A stretch of DNA of 64,000 nucleotides from NCBI GenBank assembly GCA_002305165.1, contig DBQI01000026.1:72934-136933 (forward strand). Direction: 5' to 3'. The position numbers and the translations under genes were made by a program. Shown here piece after piece: positions 1 through 7,819 of this stretch (within the stretch, counting starts at the first letter, position 1; each line of letters starts with the position of its first letter). Origin of the DNA: Armatimonadetes bacterium UBA1398. Its GTDB lineage: Bacteria > Armatimonadota > Zipacnadia > UBA1398. Below the pieces are notes generated by a model. That model was not told the origin of the DNA, made no database searches, and saw only the letters and a program-made list of their open reading frames with translations.

Positions 1-1
1 G

Positions 2-2008
2 GTCATCGTCGCGGCCGTCACCTTCCGCCATGGACCGTTCTCCCTGTATTCGGTGACCTTCCTGCTCATCGCCCATGGATTCAGCCGCACGGTGCGAATG
101 CGGGTACCCTCTGTTGAACGACGGCTTGCGCTGAGCGGCGTGATGCTCGTCGCCCTCTTGGCGCTGACGCTGGCTGTCCCGCCGCTGCGTGACGCGGCGA
201 TCACCCCGGACATGCGTCAGGATCGGGACTACGCCCTCGGCGGCATTCTGATGTGGATCGCGCTCGCGGGCCAGACCTTCGCCTCGGCCCCCGGCGTCCT
301 GATCTTCCTGCTACTCCCTGAGCTCGCGTCGATGGCGGTGTTCGGCCAACTCAACGTGAACGTGGAGATGCCCGCCAGTTTCGCGCTCTACCTGGCCTCG
401 GCCCTGGGGCTGCTGGCCTACGCGAACTTCCTGCGTCGGCCCCTGGGAGCGCCGGTGGAGCGCTCGGTCGTATTGCCTGGCGTCCGCGACATGATGTTCT
501 CCATATCCACGCTCTTCCTGCTGCTCGCTCTCGGTGGCGGTTTCCTTGCGATCGTGCTACAGGCCATCATTCCCTCCGCCTTCGCGAGACCGTGGCTGAC
601 AGGCTACTTCTTCCAGAGCGATAGGAGCTCGCGCGGGGCCTACGACGACTTCGCTAACGAGTTGGACCTGGGTGTGCCTGGATCAAACCTGCAGACCGCG
701 CCGGTTCTCTCGGTCACAGGCGCCAATCCGATGCTGCTGCGACGGCGCGTCTACCAGAGATACACCGGCGATGGCTGGCTGCCGAACCCGCGCCCGCCGC
801 GCCGTTGGTGGAGGCAGGGCAGCCAGAGTGTGGCCAGCGGGCAAGTTCCGGGCCGTCCGGTCGTCGGCGTGGAGCTCGACCACGCGGTCCTCCTCCACGT
901 TCCTATGAGGGGAGCTGTCCCCGTCGCCGGCATCCCCTACGACCTGACGGTTCCCAGCCACCTGACGATGGTCGTCGACATGGACGGCGTCGTCGCTGTG
1001 ACTGGTGGGCTCGATGCCGGAATGACCATCGGCGTCCAATCAATCGAGTGCCCTGGCGATCTGCCCATACTCGACGAGTCAACCGCAGCTTACCCTCTCT
1101 GGGCCATCGAGAGCGACTACCTGCAGGTGCCCCCTCAGGCCCTCCCGCTGATGTCGCTAGCTCTGCAGATAACCGAAGGAGAGCGGTCGGTGATCGGCAA
1201 GGCGCGTGCCATCGAGCGCTTCCTCGAGATGGAGTACGTCTACAACCTCGACGCTACTCCTCCCGACCCCGAGGCGGACGCGGTCACGGACTTTCTCTCC
1301 CGGCGACGCGAGGGCATCTGCACCGACTTCGCTTCCGCCATGGCCATCCTGTGCCGACTCGTGGGTGTTCCCTCCCGGCTTGTGACTGGATACATGGCGG
1401 CCGAGCCCGATCCCCTACGGCCCGGCTACCTGCTCTCGCGTGAGAAGGACGCGCATGCGTGGGTGGAGGTGCTTGTCCCTGCCGCGGGTTGGGTGACCTT
1501 CGATCCGCAGGCGGAACGCGAGGCTAGTGGTTCGTCCCTCACCCGGTTCATGCAGCAGATGGAGAGATGGTGGACCGGCGTCAGCAGGATGATCAACACG
1601 AACCTGCTCCTCATCGCGCTGCTGATACCTCTGGCGTACATCGTGGTGTACCAAACGCGCAAGCATGGGCCCGCGCTGGGTCGTGGCGGAGGCGGGGCGG
1701 GGACGGGGCTGCGGTCACTGGTGCGCGGCCTGCAGCTCGTGGCTGGGTGGCGCAGCCCTGGCACCACGCCTCGGGAGTACGTCGAAGCGGCAAGGGGCTC
1801 ACTGCCAGACGAGACATGGCAAGAGGCCAGCGATCTGGTCACTGAACTCACCGCCACATGCTACCGGCGCGAGGAGCCGGATGCTGCCGAACTGAGGAGC
1901 GTGCTGTGGCGGGTGAGGGGGCTGGTGTGGCGTCTGAGGAAGATAGCGACGGCCCGCTGGCTCAGGTCACTGAGACCAGGCAAGCGGGCCGCCGGCCAGG
2001 ATTCATAG
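2..2008 (+). CDS. TgpA-like transglutaminase membrane protein, 5' end cut off by the window
   Basis: The reading frame is open to the left edge, so the true start lies outside; a GTG at 53 is the first internal start codon. The protein has an N-terminal block of hydrophobic segments (DUF3488/TgpA-type), a periplasmic transglutaminase-like domain and a further membrane segment near 1600-1660, followed by a cytoplasmic tail like DUF4129. The Cys-His-Asp triad is visible: Cys in GICTDF (codon 1319), His in DAHAWVEV (codon 1454) and Asp in VTFDP (codon 1502). Such proteins usually sit beside MoxR and DUF58 genes; here those partners are at 34.9-37.2 kb. The substrate is unknown. The family is confident; the role in envelope protein processing is inferred. 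Confidence 0.9.
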   Translation, partial: VIVAAVTFRHGPFSLYSVTFLLIAHGFSRTVRMRVPSVERRLALSGVMLVALLALTLAVPPLRDAAITPDMRQDRDYALGGILMWIALAGQTFASAPGVLIFLLLPELASMAVFGQLNVNVEMPASFALYLASALGLLAYANFLRRPLGAPVERSVVLPGVRDMMFSISTLFLLLALGGGFLAIVLQAIIPSAFARPWLTGYFFQSDRSSRGAYDDFANELDLGVPGSNLQTAPVLSVTGANPMLLRRRVYQRYTGDGWLPNPRPPRRWWRQGSQSVASGQVPGRPVVGVELDHAVLLHVPMRGAVPVAGIPYDLTVPSHLTMVVDMDGVVAVTGGLDAGMTIGVQSIECPGDLPILDESTAAYPLWAIESDYLQVPPQALPLMSLALQITEGERSVIGKARAIERFLEMEYVYNLDATPPDPEADAVTDFLSRRREGICTDFASAMAILCRLVGVPSRLVTGYMAAEPDPLRPGYLLSREKDAHAWVEVLVPAAGWVTFDPQAEREASGSSLTRFMQQMERWWTGVSRMINTNLLLIALLIPLAYIVVYQTRKHGPALGRGGGGAGTGLRSLVRGLQLVAGWRSPGTTPREYVEAARGSLPDETWQEASDLVTELTATCYRREEPDAAELRSVLWRVRGLVWRLRKIATARWLRSLRPGKRAAGQDS

Positions 2009-2015
2009 CGCGGGC

Positions 2016-2285
2016 TCAGTCGCCGAAAGCCGCGTTGAACGCCTTGTGGAGTCGCGACTTGCGCCGCGCGGCGTTGCGCCGATGTATCGCGCCACGGGAC
2101 GCCGCTCGGTCCAGGTGCTTGATGGTAGCCTTGAGCCGCTTCTCTGCCTCGGCGCGGTCACCCGCGGCGATGGCCTCGCGGGCGCCGCGCACACGGGTCT
2201 TCGCCTCACTGCGCAGGGGACGTCGCCGCGTGCGGTTACGGTCGTTGATCTTCTGTCGTTTCAGAGCCATGCCGGTAAGGGGCAT
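2016..2285 (-). CDS. rpsT: 30S ribosomal protein S20
   Basis: A small, very basic, helical protein that binds 16S rRNA in the small subunit. The core beginning MALKRQKIND and the C-terminal run RKSRLHKAFNAA match the S20 family. I chose the ATG at 2285 (89 residues) because GAGGTG lies nine bases upstream of it. The ATG at 2270 would give an 84-residue protein closer to the usual N-terminus but has no Shine-Dalgarno sequence of its own. It converges on the transglutaminase gene with a gap of seven bases, so no separate terminator fits between them. A promoter is visible upstream at 2355-2383. Confidence 0.92.
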   Translation of the reverse strand: MPLTGMALKRQKINDRNRTRRRPLRSEAKTRVRGAREAIAAGDRAEAEKRLKATIKHLDRAASRGAIHRRNAARRKSRLHKAFNAAFGD

Positions 2286-2354
2286 CCGGTGAACCACCTC
2301 GCTATACTCGCCATACACGCAGTTCCGGACGATGCCCGGAAGAGCCGAAACGGG

Positions 2355-2383
2355 AGTATACCCACCATACCAGCCTCGCGCAA
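2355..2383 (-). promoter_or_regulatory. Sigma-70-type promoter for rpsT
   Basis: On the minus strand, TTGCGC (2378-2383) and TATACT (2355-2360) are separated by 17 bases. The -10 box matches five of six consensus positions and the -35 box three. The start site would fall near 2348, about 60 bases before the S20 start codon. Confidence 0.5.
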
Positions 2384-2470
2384 GCCCCGCGGCGACTCCA
2401 ACCTGGCTCTCGCTGGCAGGTTAGCCCGATCTGTCGCCGAACCTCCGAGGGGCCGATGAGGAGGGTTTCC

Positions 2471-3562
2471 ATGTCGATGACAAGCATCGAGCGCATGCAG
2501 GCGACGCTCGAACGCCGGCCAGTGGACCAGACCGCCGTGGCCGTTAGCCCATGGGGCGCAACGGTGCAGCGTTGGCGCGACGAAGGGCATATTGGCCCCA
2601 ATGAGGACGTGGCTGAGCATTTCGGCCAGGACTTGCGCAGCGGCGGCTGGCTGAACTCAGTCGTCGATCTGGACTTCCAAGCCGTCACCATTGAGGAGAC
2701 GGAGGAGACCATTCTCCGTCTGGACGGGAACGGTGCGACCCTACGAGCGCATAAGCTCCACGATAGCACGCCCGAGCACGTGAACTTCACCGTGCGCGAC
2801 CGAGCGACGTGGGAGGAGTTCGCGAAGCCAAAACTGCTCGGCGTCGACAGGCGCAGGATCCCCTTCGAGAGCTACCGATGGGCCAAACAGTATTCCGCAG
2901 AACGGGACCTCTTCTACTGCTGGGGTGGCGTGGCCCCCTTCGAGCAGATGCACCCGCTGTGCGGCCATGAGTACATGCTCATGGGCATGGCCCTTGACCC
3001 AGACTGGGTCCGCGATATGGCTGACACCTACGCGGACCTGACTATCCAGCACTTGGAGGTGCTCTTCTCGGAGGAGGGAGCCCCGGATGGCTTCTTCTTC
3101 TACGAGGACATGGGCTTCAAGCAGCGGCCCTTCATGTCGCCGGCCATGTACGCGGGCATCCTGCAGCCGGCTCACACCCGCCTCTTCGAGTACGCCCACG
3201 ACAACGGGTGCAAGGTCATCGTGCACTCGTGCGGGTTCGTAGAGCCGCTGGTTCCGGGGCTGATCGAGGCGGGCATGGATTGCCTTCAGGCCATGGAGGT
3301 CAAGGCGGGGATGGACCTCCGCGAACTCTACGCGAAGTACGGTGATCGCCTGTCGTTCTACGGGGGCGTCGACGTGAGATGCCTGATCAGCAACAACCGG
3401 GCCCTCATCGACGCGGAGATGGATGCGAAGATCCTGCCCGTGGTCCGTGGCGGCGGGGGCTACGTTCTACATTCGGATCACTCCGAGCCCCCAGAGGTGG
3501 ACTACGAGACGATGATGTACTTCGTCGAGCGCGGGCGCAAGCTTGGCCGCGACGGCGCCTGA
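2471..3562 (+). CDS. Uroporphyrinogen decarboxylase-family protein (URO-D superfamily)
   Basis: A 363-residue TIM-barrel protein of the URO-D superfamily, which includes HemE and the cobalamin-dependent methyltransferases MtaA/MtbA. It carries HSCG at residues 252-255, resembling the His-x-Cys zinc ligand motif of the methyltransferase branch, and lacks the N-terminal RQAGR-type motif expected in HemE. It is therefore more likely a methyl-transfer or related enzyme than a heme enzyme; the substrate is unknown. I chose the ATG at 2471 because AGGAGGG (2459-2465) sits five bases upstream; the ATG at 2456 precedes that site. Its 3' end is followed immediately by the endonuclease IV gene. Confidence 0.85.
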   Translation: MSMTSIERMQATLERRPVDQTAVAVSPWGATVQRWRDEGHIGPNEDVAEHFGQDLRSGGWLNSVVDLDFQAVTIEETEETILRLDGNGATLRAHKLHDSTPEHVNFTVRDRATWEEFAKPKLLGVDRRRIPFESYRWAKQYSAERDLFYCWGGVAPFEQMHPLCGHEYMLMGMALDPDWVRDMADTYADLTIQHLEVLFSEEGAPDGFFFYEDMGFKQRPFMSPAMYAGILQPAHTRLFEYAHDNGCKVIVHSCGFVEPLVPGLIEAGMDCLQAMEVKAGMDLRELYAKYGDRLSFYGGVDVRCLISNNRALIDAEMDAKILPVVRGGGGYVLHSDHSEPPEVDYETMMYFVERGRKLGRDGA

Positions 3563-3578
3563 GACGAGGAGCGAAGCC

Positions 3579-4451
3579 TTGCGTAGAGCACGCAGGTCAT
3601 CGGACCTGCCCAAGTTCGGCTACCACGTCTCCGCCCAGGGTGGGCCGGCACTGGCGGTGCGGCGGGCCGCGGAGCTAGGTCTCGACTGCATGCAGCTCTT
3701 CACCACGAGCCCGCGGACATGGGGATTCGGCGAGCTGAGCGACGAGGCCGTTGCCGAGTTCCGTGCCGCCAGGGCGGAGTTCGGCATCGCACCCGCCGTC
3801 GTCCATACCATCTACCTCATCAACTTGGCGTCCGAGGACGAAGAGATACGGAGCCGCGGCATCCACGCAATCTCTGAGGACCTCCTCAGGGCCGACCGCC
3901 TTGGCTGTGAGTATGTGGTGACCCACCTCGGGTCAGCGCGCAACCTGCCTGACTGGCAGGCTCGCCGGAAGTGTGCGCTCGGCCTGAACCGGGTCCTCCG
4001 ACGGGCTGAGGGCACGTCGCCGATGCTCTTGCTGGAGAACTCCGCGGGCGGCGGCCGCGTCATCGGTCGGGACTTTGCGGAGCTTGTACGGATCGCCTTG
4101 GACTGCCGATATACGGACCGCATCGGCTTCTGTGTCGACTCAGCGCACTCCCTCCAGGCGGGGCACGACGTCCGCACCGTAGCTGGTATTGACGCCTTGA
4201 TCGCGCCGATTGCGGACGACATGGGCCTCGAACGCTTGAGGGTGGTACACCTGAACGACTCTCGCACGGCGATGGGGTCGAACCATGATCGGCATGAGCA
4301 CCTAGGGATGGGCGCGTTGGGCCGCGATGGTGTTCGCGCATGGCTTCACCATCCAGCCCTTCGCCGACTCCCGTACATCCTCGAGACGCCCATCGAGGGT
4401 GAGGGCGATGACGCTCGGAACCTCCGCAGAGCGCGACAGCTCGCTCGTTAG
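3579..4451 (+). CDS. nfo: Endonuclease IV (AP endonuclease)
   Basis: A 290-residue xylose-isomerase-like TIM barrel of the endonuclease IV family, which cleaves the backbone at abasic sites in base-excision repair. The metal ligands of the family are all recognisable: His76 (VHTIYL), His116 (THLGS), Glu153 (LLENSAG), Asp187 and His190 (VDSAH), His224 (VHLND), Asp237 and His239 (DRHEHLG) and Glu269 (ILETP). The start is a TTG at 3579, with GAGGAG seven bases upstream; an earlier in-frame TTG at 3543 would overlap the preceding gene. The 16-base gap suggests co-transcription with the URO-D gene. Function in DNA repair is well supported by the complete active site. Confidence 0.92.
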   Translation: MRRARRSSDLPKFGYHVSAQGGPALAVRRAAELGLDCMQLFTTSPRTWGFGELSDEAVAEFRAARAEFGIAPAVVHTIYLINLASEDEEIRSRGIHAISEDLLRADRLGCEYVVTHLGSARNLPDWQARRKCALGLNRVLRRAEGTSPMLLLENSAGGGRVIGRDFAELVRIALDCRYTDRIGFCVDSAHSLQAGHDVRTVAGIDALIAPIADDMGLERLRVVHLNDSRTAMGSNHDRHEHLGMGALGRDGVRAWLHHPALRRLPYILETPIEGEGDDARNLRRARQLAR

Positions 4452-4657
4452 TCAGCCGAGGTAGATCGCTGCGGGCCGCTGGAAGTCGGGTGCGACCACT
4501 CAGAGTGTCGGACGTCGAGACATGGGCCGGTCGGTAGCGTCAACGCGCACGCGAACGTATGAAGAGCCGGAAGGCCCTACCCCTGGGGCCCTCGAACAGT
4601 GGTGGCAGCGTCGGTCTTCACGGTCGCGCCATATGACACAGGAGAGGTGTTGCACCC

Positions 4658-5410
4658 ATGTGGAACCGCCTCAAGATGGTATTCCGGTCCCTGTTCGGTT
4701 GGATGATCAGAGGCATGGAAAACCCCGAGTTGGTGCTCCGGCAACTCATGGATGACATGCGCCAGAAGCTGCCCGAGCTGAATGTGAAGGCCGCCGAGGT
4801 TATCAAGTACGAGAAGCAGCTCGGCATGCAGATCCAGCGAAGCGAGCAGAAGATCGCTGACTACCAGGCGCAACAGGCCAAGGCTGCGGAACTCGGCAAG
4901 CAGGAGGCCTTCATGGGCATCTCCCGCGAGCTGAAGACCGAGCAGGCCAAGCTCGTGGAGCTACAGAGCAGCCTGGAGGCCGCGACGAAGGCGTCCGCCA
5001 CCGCTCGCCGCGCCCGGGACCACTACAAGCGCGAGATGGACCGGAAGATCAACGAGGCCATGCGCCAGCTGGCTCGCCACAAGCAGGCGCAGATGAAGCA
5101 GGAGATCGCCGGCTTGCTTTCCAGCTTCGAGGTTGGCGACCAGGATGACACCCTCGAGCGCATGACGGCACGCATCGACGAGGACCTGGCTCGAGCGGAC
5201 GCGCGTCTCGAGTTGGCGTCGGACTCATACGAGGGCGAGATGATGGATCTCGAGGCCGACGCCGAGGAGGCTGCCGCCGCGCGGGAGTACATCGAGATGC
5301 GGCGCCAGATGGGCCTGGAGCCGCCGGAGGAAGTGGCCCAGCGGACTCTGGAGCCGATCGAGGAGACCGTGGCCGAGACCCCGCCGACCGAGACCGAGCA
5401 GAATCCCTAG
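4658..5410 (+). CDS. pspA: PspA/IM30 (Vipp1) family membrane-stress protein
   Basis: A 250-residue, almost entirely alpha-helical protein. It has an amphipathic N-terminal helix (MWNRLKMVFRSLFGWMI), long charged coiled-coil segments and the ENPELVLRQLMDDM region typical of PspA/IM30, an ESCRT-III-superfamily family that polymerises on damaged membranes. The acidic, proline-containing tail from about residue 225 is extra. GGAGAGG lies about ten bases before the ATG. The next gene downstream, 36 bases away, is an AAA ATPase, suggesting a PspA-ATPase unit. The 206 bases upstream (4452-4657) show no clear promoter or sigma-54 site. Confidence 0.93.
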   Translation: MWNRLKMVFRSLFGWMIRGMENPELVLRQLMDDMRQKLPELNVKAAEVIKYEKQLGMQIQRSEQKIADYQAQQAKAAELGKQEAFMGISRELKTEQAKLVELQSSLEAATKASATARRARDHYKREMDRKINEAMRQLARHKQAQMKQEIAGLLSSFEVGDQDDTLERMTARIDEDLARADARLELASDSYEGEMMDLEADAEEAAAAREYIEMRRQMGLEPPEEVAQRTLEPIEETVAETPPTETEQNP

Positions 5411-5446
5411 GCGCGCTACGCCTTCGCCTGTAGATGGGAGCGGGCC

Positions 5447-7240
5447 TTGGCCGAGGACACCCCCGGCATTCCCTCACAACCCCAGCCGCCAGCATCCGGT
5501 CCCATGCGATGGCCCGAGTGGGCTGAGGACATCCGCGCAGTCTACCAAGCGTCGGCTGCGGTGCAGTTCCTCATCCACGGCGAGCGGGACGTGGTCCGCT
5601 TCGGCGATCGATGGCTTCCTATGCGCGACTTCCTCTACCGTGCGTTCTGCGCGGGCAAGAAGGTCATCTACTACGATCTCAGCCAGGGCATCACCTGGCC
5701 CACCGAGCAGGATTGCGAGGACTTTCAGAGGTTCGCGGGGATCTACGCCCGGCGGCAGGGCCTGAAGGCGCCCAGCATCCCCATCGACCCGCGCGAGGCC
5801 ATCCCGATGATCGAGGAGTGGCTCGTCACGCGCGCCAACGCTGTCGCCATCCTAGATTACGTAGAGAAGTTCCTTCCGCAGAAGGCGGCAGCGTACCTCA
5901 CGAACGATGAGAAGCGTGCGCTGATCACGGTTCGTCGCTGGGCCGTTGACCCGCGGATCCTGGCACAGAACAACTGCGTGTTCCTCCTGACCGACGCCCT
6001 GGCGGAGGTCAACCAGGAGGTATTCGAAAGTACCAGCCGGGTGCAGGTCGTGGAGGTCCCTCTCCCGGACAGGGCCGAGCGCCTGCGGTACATCCAGTAC
6101 CTGCTGGCGCTCCCGGCCGAGGAGTTCCCCCAAGCCGCGCTCGGTCCGGGGGAGGAACTGCGGGACATCAGCCTGGATATGCCGCCTGAGCTGCTGGCCA
6201 AGATCACCAACGGCCTCTCTCGCCTGAAGATCGCTGACTGCCTGCGACATGCGCGCCATACCCGCACAACCGTGGATCACGCGTTGGTGGCCAAGTGGAA
6301 GAAGCAGTCCATAGAGGCTGAGCTTGGCGACCTGGTGGAGTTCGTGCAGCCTAAGATTGGGCTCGAAGCCGTCGGCGGGATGGATCAGCAGAAGGCCCTA
6401 CTGATGCGTACGGCCGAGGCGATGCGCCAGGGCCGCACAGAGGTCGTGCCTAAGGGGATCATGCTCCTCGGTCCCCCGGGCTGCGGCAAGACGTTCTCCA
6501 TGAGCTGCTTCGCCCATGACTGCGGCATCCCGTTCCTGCAGATCAAGAACATCTTCAACAAGTACGTGGGGGCGACCGAGGCCAACCTGGAGAAGCTGTT
6601 CCATTACCTGGAGGCGCTGTCACCTGTATTCGTCTTCGTTGACGAGTTTGACCAGACTTACGGACGGCGAGTGGGTTCCGATTCCGACAGCGGCGTGTCT
6701 CGGCGCGTGTTTGCCATGTTCAACGCCTTCTTGTCTGACGACGCGCACCAAGGGGAAATCCTGTTCGGCGCGGCCACGAACCGGCCTGACCTGCTCGACG
6801 CGGCCACCCTGCGCGCCGGTCGCTTCGATCTGAAGCTGCCTTACTTCCTGCCCGACGAGCCAACTCGGCGCGCGATCCTTGAGGTCACATTCAAGAACAC
6901 CAGAACGGATCACGCGGTCACCACCCTAGACAATGCCGTCGCGCGCACGGGCGGTTACTCTGGAGCTGATCTGCGGGAGATCGTGATCACCGCGCGCCGT
7001 CAGGCCGGTTTGGAGGGCCGCTCCGTCGTCAGCCAGGAGGATCTGGACTGGGCGGTGAGCGACTACATCCCTCCGGGCAAGGCTGATCCGGACACCGTTC
7101 GGTACATGGAGCTCTTGGCCGTCTCGCTGACTACGTCGCGCTCGCTGCTGAGCGATGAGCATAGGGCATTGGTCGACTCTGGGAAGCTGCAGGAGACCTT
7201 GGACGATCTCCGAACGCGGATCCGCCTCAGAGAGCTGTGA
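5447..7240 (+). CDS. Ycf46-like AAA ATPase
   Basis: A 597-residue AAA protein starting at TTG with GGGAG upstream. Residues about 30-300 look like a degenerate nucleotide-binding module (AILDYVEKFLPQ in the Walker B position, no Walker A), as in the chloroplast and cyanobacterial Ycf46 family. The second module is intact: Walker A GPPGCGKT (342-349), Walker B VFVFVDEFD near 395, AATNRPD sensor 1 and RAGRFD arginine fingers. A C-terminal helical lid follows. It lies directly after pspA, and PspA belongs to the ESCRT-III superfamily whose polymers are remodelled by the AAA ATPase Vps4 in archaea and eukaryotes. A similar role here is an inference from gene order only. Confidence 0.85.
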   Translation: MAEDTPGIPSQPQPPASGPMRWPEWAEDIRAVYQASAAVQFLIHGERDVVRFGDRWLPMRDFLYRAFCAGKKVIYYDLSQGITWPTEQDCEDFQRFAGIYARRQGLKAPSIPIDPREAIPMIEEWLVTRANAVAILDYVEKFLPQKAAAYLTNDEKRALITVRRWAVDPRILAQNNCVFLLTDALAEVNQEVFESTSRVQVVEVPLPDRAERLRYIQYLLALPAEEFPQAALGPGEELRDISLDMPPELLAKITNGLSRLKIADCLRHARHTRTTVDHALVAKWKKQSIEAELGDLVEFVQPKIGLEAVGGMDQQKALLMRTAEAMRQGRTEVVPKGIMLLGPPGCGKTFSMSCFAHDCGIPFLQIKNIFNKYVGATEANLEKLFHYLEALSPVFVFVDEFDQTYGRRVGSDSDSGVSRRVFAMFNAFLSDDAHQGEILFGAATNRPDLLDAATLRAGRFDLKLPYFLPDEPTRRAILEVTFKNTRTDHAVTTLDNAVARTGGYSGADLREIVITARRQAGLEGRSVVSQEDLDWAVSDYIPPGKADPDTVRYMELLAVSLTTSRSLLSDEHRALVDSGKLQETLDDLRTRIRLREL

Positions 7241-7294
7241 TCGAATCCAACATCGAGGGCCCGCGCGCTCAGCGGCGGGCCGGAGGAGCATGTA

Positions 7295-7687
7295 ATGGCA
7301 CACGGACATGGGCACAAGCTGTGGATCGTCCCGGATGGATACCTCGCAAGCACCCCCGAGGGCTGCACGGGTCCCACCGGTTACTTCTCACATGAGAGTG
7401 TCTGCATCCTCAACGATGGGGATGCGGAGGTGGAGTGCGTGATAGACGTCTACTTCGAGGACCGCGACCCCATCAAGGGCATCCGCTTCACCGTGGGAGC
7501 GGAGAGGTCCCTGCACTTCCGCATGGATCGGGCCACCGACCACGATGGAAGCCTCCTGCCGCGGGATACTCCGTACTCCCTGCGTCTGACCGCCTCGGCC
7601 CCCGTGGTCGTTCAGCACTCGCGGCTCGACGTGACCCAGCAGAACCTGGCGCTCTTCTCCGTGATGGCTTGGCCACTCGAGGAATAG
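7295..7687 (+). CDS. Sensory rhodopsin transducer (ASRT) family protein
   Basis: A 130-residue soluble beta-rich protein resembling the Anabaena sensory rhodopsin transducer family (PF07100). It has the N-terminal KLWIVPDGY and the C-terminal VVQHSRLDVTQQNLALFSVMAW that characterise the family. Most members occur without a rhodopsin, and none is visible in this window, so a light-signalling role should not be assumed; a carbohydrate- or ligand-binding role has been considered for the fold. GGAGGAGC precedes the ATG. It is 54 bases after the AAA ATPase and probably in the same transcript. Confidence 0.85.
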   Translation: MAHGHGHKLWIVPDGYLASTPEGCTGPTGYFSHESVCILNDGDAEVECVIDVYFEDRDPIKGIRFTVGAERSLHFRMDRATDHDGSLLPRDTPYSLRLTASAPVVVQHSRLDVTQQNLALFSVMAWPLEE

Positions 7688-7819
7688 CCCCTGCGGCTTC
7701 CGAGCGGCGTCAAGCATAGCCACTACATTATGGGGCCGCACGCCCGGGGCACGTTGCGGATTGGCCTACGCTGCGGTTACCCTGGGCCGCATCAAGGCCC
7801 GACAGGAAGGTACACCTCC

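Noticed and set aside
2456..2470. ATG at 2456 as start of the URO-D protein
   Set aside because: The best Shine-Dalgarno sequence (AGGAGGG) lies downstream of this ATG and fits the ATG at 2471.
7295..7687. Light-sensing system based on the sensory-rhodopsin-transducer-family protein
   Set aside because: No rhodopsin or retinal synthesis gene is present, and most members of the family occur without rhodopsin.
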